Below are positions 39,940 through 42,808 of a stretch of 42,808 bases of DNA, piece after piece. How positions within the stretch are numbered: position 1 is the stretch's first letter; every line of letters begins with the position of its first letter. Origin of the DNA: an uncultured bacterium (GTDB lineage: Bacteria; Patescibacteriota; Minisyncoccia; Moranbacterales; GWC2-37-73); NCBI GenBank assembly GCA_903851135.1, contig CAINNK010000037.1, positions 65,320 to 108,127 of the forward strand, written 5' to 3'. The notes under the pieces were generated by a model that saw only the letters and a program-made list of their open reading frames with translations, was not told where the DNA came from and did no database searches. The translations under genes and the position numbers were made by a program.

Positions 39940-40608
39940 TTAAAATTCTTCCAGTAAATATTTTCTATTCTCTTTTTGCTCTTTCAAATATAACGCATTT
40001 TTATCCACAAACTCCAAATATTCGTTTAAATTCTTGAACTGATCCAAAATTAAATCAGTTTTACAAACAGAAAGTGCTTTGGGTTGCATATTTTTATATT
40101 CCAGCAAGCTAGCATATTTCCAATCTTCTTGACCCAAGCCATGAATAAAATGATTTTTGTTTATATAAGCTGAAAGGTAAAGCAAGTAGTCATTTGAATC
40201 CACATGAATTGCCTTAAATGTTCCTTGAAAAAGTGCGCCAGACCTTTTGTATTTTTTGTTAAAATACATGGCATAGGCAGTTCCCAATCTTTGCATAAAT
40301 TTTTTTATTCCATTCTCCTCAAGTTGACGCAAAGCGAAATGATAGTGATTTGGATTCAAACAATAAACCACAAATTCAACCAGCGGTTTCCGAAGGTTTA
40401 GCCTTCGAAAATCTGAAAATTGCATTTCAGTGTTTTCTTTTTTGATGTTTCTCCATTGCTCCATCAAGCCATCCCGCTCATCATTTAATAAAATCATGGA
40501 AATGATAAAACGATGGAAATCTGCCTCATCCAAAAATACCTCACGCTTGTCGACGCCACGGTTGTAGATGTGATAATACTGTCCATTGGCAAAAGTTATT
40601 TTTCGCAT
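39940..40608 (-). CDS. REP-associated tyrosine transposase (RAYT, Y1/IS200-like)
   Basis: Single-strand DNA transposase of the HUH superfamily, proposed to spread REP palindromes. The N-terminal NGQYYHIYNRGVDKREVF is the family opening; the HUH motif is HYH (residues 88-90) in CLNPNHYHFAL; the helix with the probable catalytic tyrosine is YLLYLSAYINKNHF (Tyr148 most likely), after KKYKRSGALFQGTFKA. 222 residues, normal. No second copy in the window and no IS-type ends; the palindromes around it fit REP elements. Residues 67-75 (FRRLNLRKP) are encoded by a copy of the palindrome itself (40390-40407). Confidence 0.9.
   Translation of the reverse strand: MRKITFANGQYYHIYNRGVDKREVFLDEADFHRFIISMILLNDERDGLMEQWRNIKKENTEMQFSDFRRLNLRKPLVEFVVYCLNPNHYHFALRQLEENGIKKFMQRLGTAYAMYFNKKYKRSGALFQGTFKAIHVDSNDYLLYLSAYINKNHFIHGLGQEDWKYASLLEYKNMQPKALSVCKTDLILDQFKNLNEYLEFVDKNALYLKEQKENRKYLLEEF
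40390..40408. repeat. CCGAAGG palindrome inside the RAYT coding sequence
   Basis: CCGAAGG-TTTAG-CCTTCGA, identical to the 39913 copy except for the last base. It is in frame and encodes RRLNLRK on the minus strand. Confidence 0.8.
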
Positions 40609-40625
40609 GCCTCCAGCATATCAAA

Positions 40626-40660
40626 AATCCCCCAAGGGTTCAACTTGGGGGACGATATTT
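40626..40660 (-). terminator. Intrinsic terminator after the hypothetical gene at 40676
   Basis: Perfect 9-bp stem TCCCCCAAG (40628-40636) / CTTGGGGGA (40644-40652), loop GGTTCAA; on the minus strand followed by TTTTT. Confidence 0.88.
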
Positions 40661-40675
40661 TAAATTTACGCTGAC

Positions 40676-41179
40676 TTATGCACCCAACTCTTTCTTAATG
40701 GTTTGAATTGTATGCACTTTATCGCAACCTTCTGGAATATTTTCATTTACCATATCCACAAAAGATGCAGGCATGCCATTAAGCAAATCATCAATTATGC
40801 CACCTATTTCATTTTGTAGAAGAGACGCTGACTCTTTCACATGCTGCTTTTCTTCATGAAAAATTTCAACTGCCTTTTCAAGCGCAGTCATGATAGTTTG
40901 CTGTGCCGGAGAAAGATTCTCGAAAAACTCAGGTGAAAATTCAGTTTCATTTAGTTTTTTAATAGTCAAATAAATCGCTTTGAATTTTTCAATTTCCCTT
41001 ATCGTATTGCCTTCATTTTTTTGATCTTTTTCTTTTCGATTATTATCTATTATTTCTATTTCCTTATTCCCTTGTGGAAATTTAGGAATATCGATTCCCA
41101 TAATTTTGTTTTCTGAAAAATATTTTTTGAAAAAAAATAATTTCCAAAATTTTAAATTTATCATTTTTATTAATTCCAC
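40676..41179 (-). CDS. Hypothetical protein, acidic and helical
   Basis: 167 residues from the upstream start; the ATG at 41101 (MGIDIPKFPQGNKE, residue 27) is more credible because the first 26 residues are AT-rich-coded hydrophobic/basic filler. From there, about 140 residues: a charged disordered part (NKEIEIIDNNRKEKDQKNEGN), then helices (IREIEKFKAIYLTIKKLNE ... FENLSPAQQTIMTALEKAVEIFHEEKQHVKESASLLQNEIGGIIDDLL) and a C-terminal part VDMVNENIPEGCDKVHTIQTIKKELGA. No family recognised. It has its own terminator. Confidence 0.65.
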   Translation of the reverse strand: MELIKMINLKFWKLFFFKKYFSENKIMGIDIPKFPQGNKEIEIIDNNRKEKDQKNEGNTIREIEKFKAIYLTIKKLNETEFSPEFFENLSPAQQTIMTALEKAVEIFHEEKQHVKESASLLQNEIGGIIDDLLNGMPASFVDMVNENIPEGCDKVHTIQTIKKELGA

Positions 41180-41245
41180 TATTTGCCTCTATTTTACCCT
41201 CCCCTAAGCCTGGGTGTCAAATGGCGATTTCACAGAAACACAAAA

Positions 41246-41280
41246 GAATGCTCAACCTTCTCCGAAGGTTGAGCATTCGG
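41246..41280. repeat. Diverged CCGAAGG palindrome pair upstream of the hypothetical gene
   Basis: CCGAAGG-TTGAG-CATTCGG (41262-41280) is the same element with one mismatch in the stem. To its left GAATGCTCAACCTTC (41246-41260) is an exact inverted copy of 41264-41278, making a 15-bp hairpin with a 3-nt loop. Confidence 0.7.
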
Positions 41281-41328
41281 AAATTAAACCAAAAGACTGG
41301 AATACGAATTTTAAGATCTTAAAAAAGT

Positions 41329-42669
41329 CTAAGAAGTCGCGGCGGCGGCGCTTTCACCTGCCACATAGCCAGTTGCCCAACAAACTTGCAGATTATATCC
41401 CCCAGTCGGACCATCCACGTCAATAATTTCGCCGGCAAAATACAGATTTTCAGCAATTTTTGATTGCATGGTTTTTGAGTCAATCTCTTTGACCGAAACT
41501 CCGCCACTCGTAACCATCGCTTTCTCAAAGCCAAAAAGTCCTTCAATAGTCATTTCCATTTTTTTGAAAAGCGAAACGATTTTAAGCCGATCTTGTTTGC
41601 TCAAATTGCTGGCGTGCTTGTGCGTGTCAATTTCAGAAAGGGCAAAAATCAAATCTAACATTTTGGGGCTGGCAAAATCTTGCAGGCAATTACTCAAATT
41701 TTTGTGACCATTTTTTTCAAAATCATTGCGAATGATTTCATCGACCTGTTCAAATGTAAGCTCTGGTTTCAAATCTAGAAGAAGTTTAATTTCTCCTTTT
41801 TCAATTTTCTTTCTCAAATCTCGACTAAGATTTAGCGCCAACGGGCCGCTCAAGCCATAATGCGCAAACATCAAATCTCCAGACAAAGTGATAATTTTTT
41901 TGCCAGCTTGCAAAGCCGTCGCAGAAACATTGTGCGCAGAAAGTCCTTGCGCGTCCTTGATAGCTTGTTGCCTGATCATAATTGGAACTAAACTTGGCTG
42001 TGGCTCGACAATTTTGTGTCCGAGTTTTGAAAGCCAATCGAAAGCTTTGCCGGTTGAACCTGTGTGAGGATAAGACTTGCCACCCGTGGCCAGAATATAT
42101 TTTTCAGCTGAAATTTCTTTTTTCTTGGTGATTATTTTAGTGATTTTACCCCGTGAAATTCGCGGAGCGAACATTTCACTGGGGTCACCCTCTTCAAATT
42201 CAACACCAATAACCTCTTCCGTATTAAAAAAGGTCACCATGTTTTTGCGACAATATTGATACAGGCTATCCAAAACGTCTTTGCCTTGATCGCTAACTGG
42301 ATAAACTTTCCCATTTTTTTCCACTTTTGTTTCCACACCGCGGGCGCGAAAAAAATCGCGCAGATTGCTGGGACTCATGCGATTAAAAGCATTGAGCAAA
42401 AATCTACCATTCTTGTAGACTTTCACAAATTCAAGCATGTCACCGGCGTCTTGAGTGACGTTACAACGCCCATTGCCAGTCATCAAAAGCTTGATGCCAT
42501 AGCGATCATTTTTCTCCACCAAGGCCACGCGAGCGCCCTTCTGCGCTGCTCTTCCAGCCGCCATCAAACCGGCCGGTCCCCCGCCAATAACCAACACGTC
42601 AAATTGTTCTTGGATTATTTTTTTCATAAACTTCATCATGACACGCTTTCGCTTTTTTAGCAATCCCAT
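41329..42669 (-). CDS. HI0933/YhiN-type FAD-dependent oxidoreductase
   Basis: Flavoprotein of the BaiN/HI0933 family; members include bile-acid reductase BaiN, but the physiological role in most bacteria is unknown. The FAD-binding Rossmann motif is VIGGGPAGLMAAGRAAQKGARVALVEKN, followed by GIKLLMTGNGRCNVT, the family signature; TGGKSYPHTGSTGKAF near the middle and GGVSVKEIDSKTMQSK...LYFAGEIIDVDGPTGGYNLQVCWATGYVAG at the C-terminus complete the pattern. 446 residues from the first ATG; the overlap of that start with the integrase remnant and the usual family length make M15 (42627, MKKIIQEQFDVLVIGG) the better start. Confidence 0.92.
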   Translation of the reverse strand: MGLLKKRKRVMMKFMKKIIQEQFDVLVIGGGPAGLMAAGRAAQKGARVALVEKNDRYGIKLLMTGNGRCNVTQDAGDMLEFVKVYKNGRFLLNAFNRMSPSNLRDFFRARGVETKVEKNGKVYPVSDQGKDVLDSLYQYCRKNMVTFFNTEEVIGVEFEEGDPSEMFAPRISRGKITKIITKKKEISAEKYILATGGKSYPHTGSTGKAFDWLSKLGHKIVEPQPSLVPIMIRQQAIKDAQGLSAHNVSATALQAGKKIITLSGDLMFAHYGLSGPLALNLSRDLRKKIEKGEIKLLLDLKPELTFEQVDEIIRNDFEKNGHKNLSNCLQDFASPKMLDLIFALSEIDTHKHASNLSKQDRLKIVSLFKKMEMTIEGLFGFEKAMVTSGGVSVKEIDSKTMQSKIAENLYFAGEIIDVDGPTGGYNLQVCWATGYVAGESAAAATS

Positions 42670-42806
42670 GTACTAGAAGAATACATCTTGGACACTTTTG
42701 AATATTTTTGGGTGAACTCAATTGGAGTCAAATAATCCAGTGTTTGATGTGGACGGTTAAAATTGTATTCAATTAGCCACTCAGTTAGATTTCTGTTAAA
42801 TACCCC
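42657..42806 (-). mobile_element. C-terminus of an IS481/IS3-type integrase-transposase (cut by window edge)
   Basis: The minus strand from the right edge reads FNRNLTEWLIEYN, then FNRPHQTLDYLTP, then IEFTQKYSKVSKMYSSS and a stop at 42657-42659. This is the end of the rve integrase core (the RPHQxLxxxTP signature) of IS481/IS3-family transposases. Only 50 codons lie in the window, so intactness cannot be judged. It runs into the first codons of the flavoprotein gene. Confidence 0.85.
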
Positions 42807-42808
42807 AA

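Noticed and set aside
1-42808. CRISPR array.
   Set aside because: No set of regularly spaced direct repeats with unique spacers; the tandem repeats at 31066-31140 have 8-nt units without spacers.

Overview
The window is an AT-rich bacterial chromosome segment that reads like a Candidate Phyla Radiation (Patescibacteria) genome, with a Moranbacteria/Parcubacteria-like feel. That placement is inferred from gene style: a cupin-type glucose-6-phosphate isomerase, a standalone SbsA/YkuD L,D-transpeptidase, giant Kelch/Fn3 surface protein, small basic ribosomal proteins, and many short dispersed palindromic repeats, some encoding 'LPAGR'-like peptides when translated. No 16S rRNA is present, so the lineage is not proven. 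TAA, TAG and TGA all behave as stops.

Layout. 1-2220: truncated phosphomannomutase (+) converging on trpS (-). 2443-2745: a gap with a consensus promoter, nested helices and an intrinsic terminator, read here as an unassigned structured ncRNA on the + strand. 2829-5420: RNase J, tRNA-Leu(CAG), a decayed tRNA-Leu with a palindrome inserted in its D-loop, and a strong leftward promoter. 5432-15517: an operon-like block of a 2.66 kilo-residue Kelch/Fn3 surface protein followed by a MacB/LolD-like ATPase and permease. 15671-17733: GDP-mannose synthesis (ManC) and cupin PGI. 17945-22067: extracellular solute-binding protein, SecG, a nucleotidyltransferase-fold protein and a Bro-N/DinD-like protein. 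22396-28940: ProB, an AI-2E family membrane protein, M16 and M32 peptidases, and a U32 (TrhP-like) protein, all minus strand. 29130-31733 (+): smpB, tmRNA (ssrA), infC, rpmI, rplT. 31811-36391 (-): small membrane protein, HAD phosphatase, L,D-transpeptidase, a clan-A-like glycoside hydrolase and an EamA transporter. 36542-39877 (-): small coiled-coil protein, putative anti-sigma membrane protein, ECF sigma factor, RRM RNA-binding protein and M23-like peptidase. 39888-42808: a REP-associated (RAYT/Y1) transposase with its palindromes, a hypothetical protein, an HI0933-type flavoprotein and the C-terminus of an IS481/IS3-like integrase.

Themes. The window is rich in cell-envelope functions (surface giant plus ABC system, mannose activation, L,D-transpeptidase, M23, glycoside hydrolase) and in translation and rescue (trpS, tRNA, smpB/ssrA, infC-rpmI-rplT, RNase J). 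At least five families of short intergenic repeats are visible: the CCGAAGG palindromes around the RAYT, an approximately 75-115 bp inverted-repeat MITE-like element in three copies, a repeat fused to stop codons of three genes, AT-rich direct repeats flanking ssrA, and GC-rich 'TGCCT..GGCAGGCAGG' palindromes.

The observations I consider most worth following are the candidate ncRNA at 2478-2745, the RAYT with a copy of its own palindrome in frame in its coding sequence, the folded leader of the RRM gene that holds a perfect Shine-Dalgarno far from the start codon, and the internally duplicated giant surface protein next to an ABC system.
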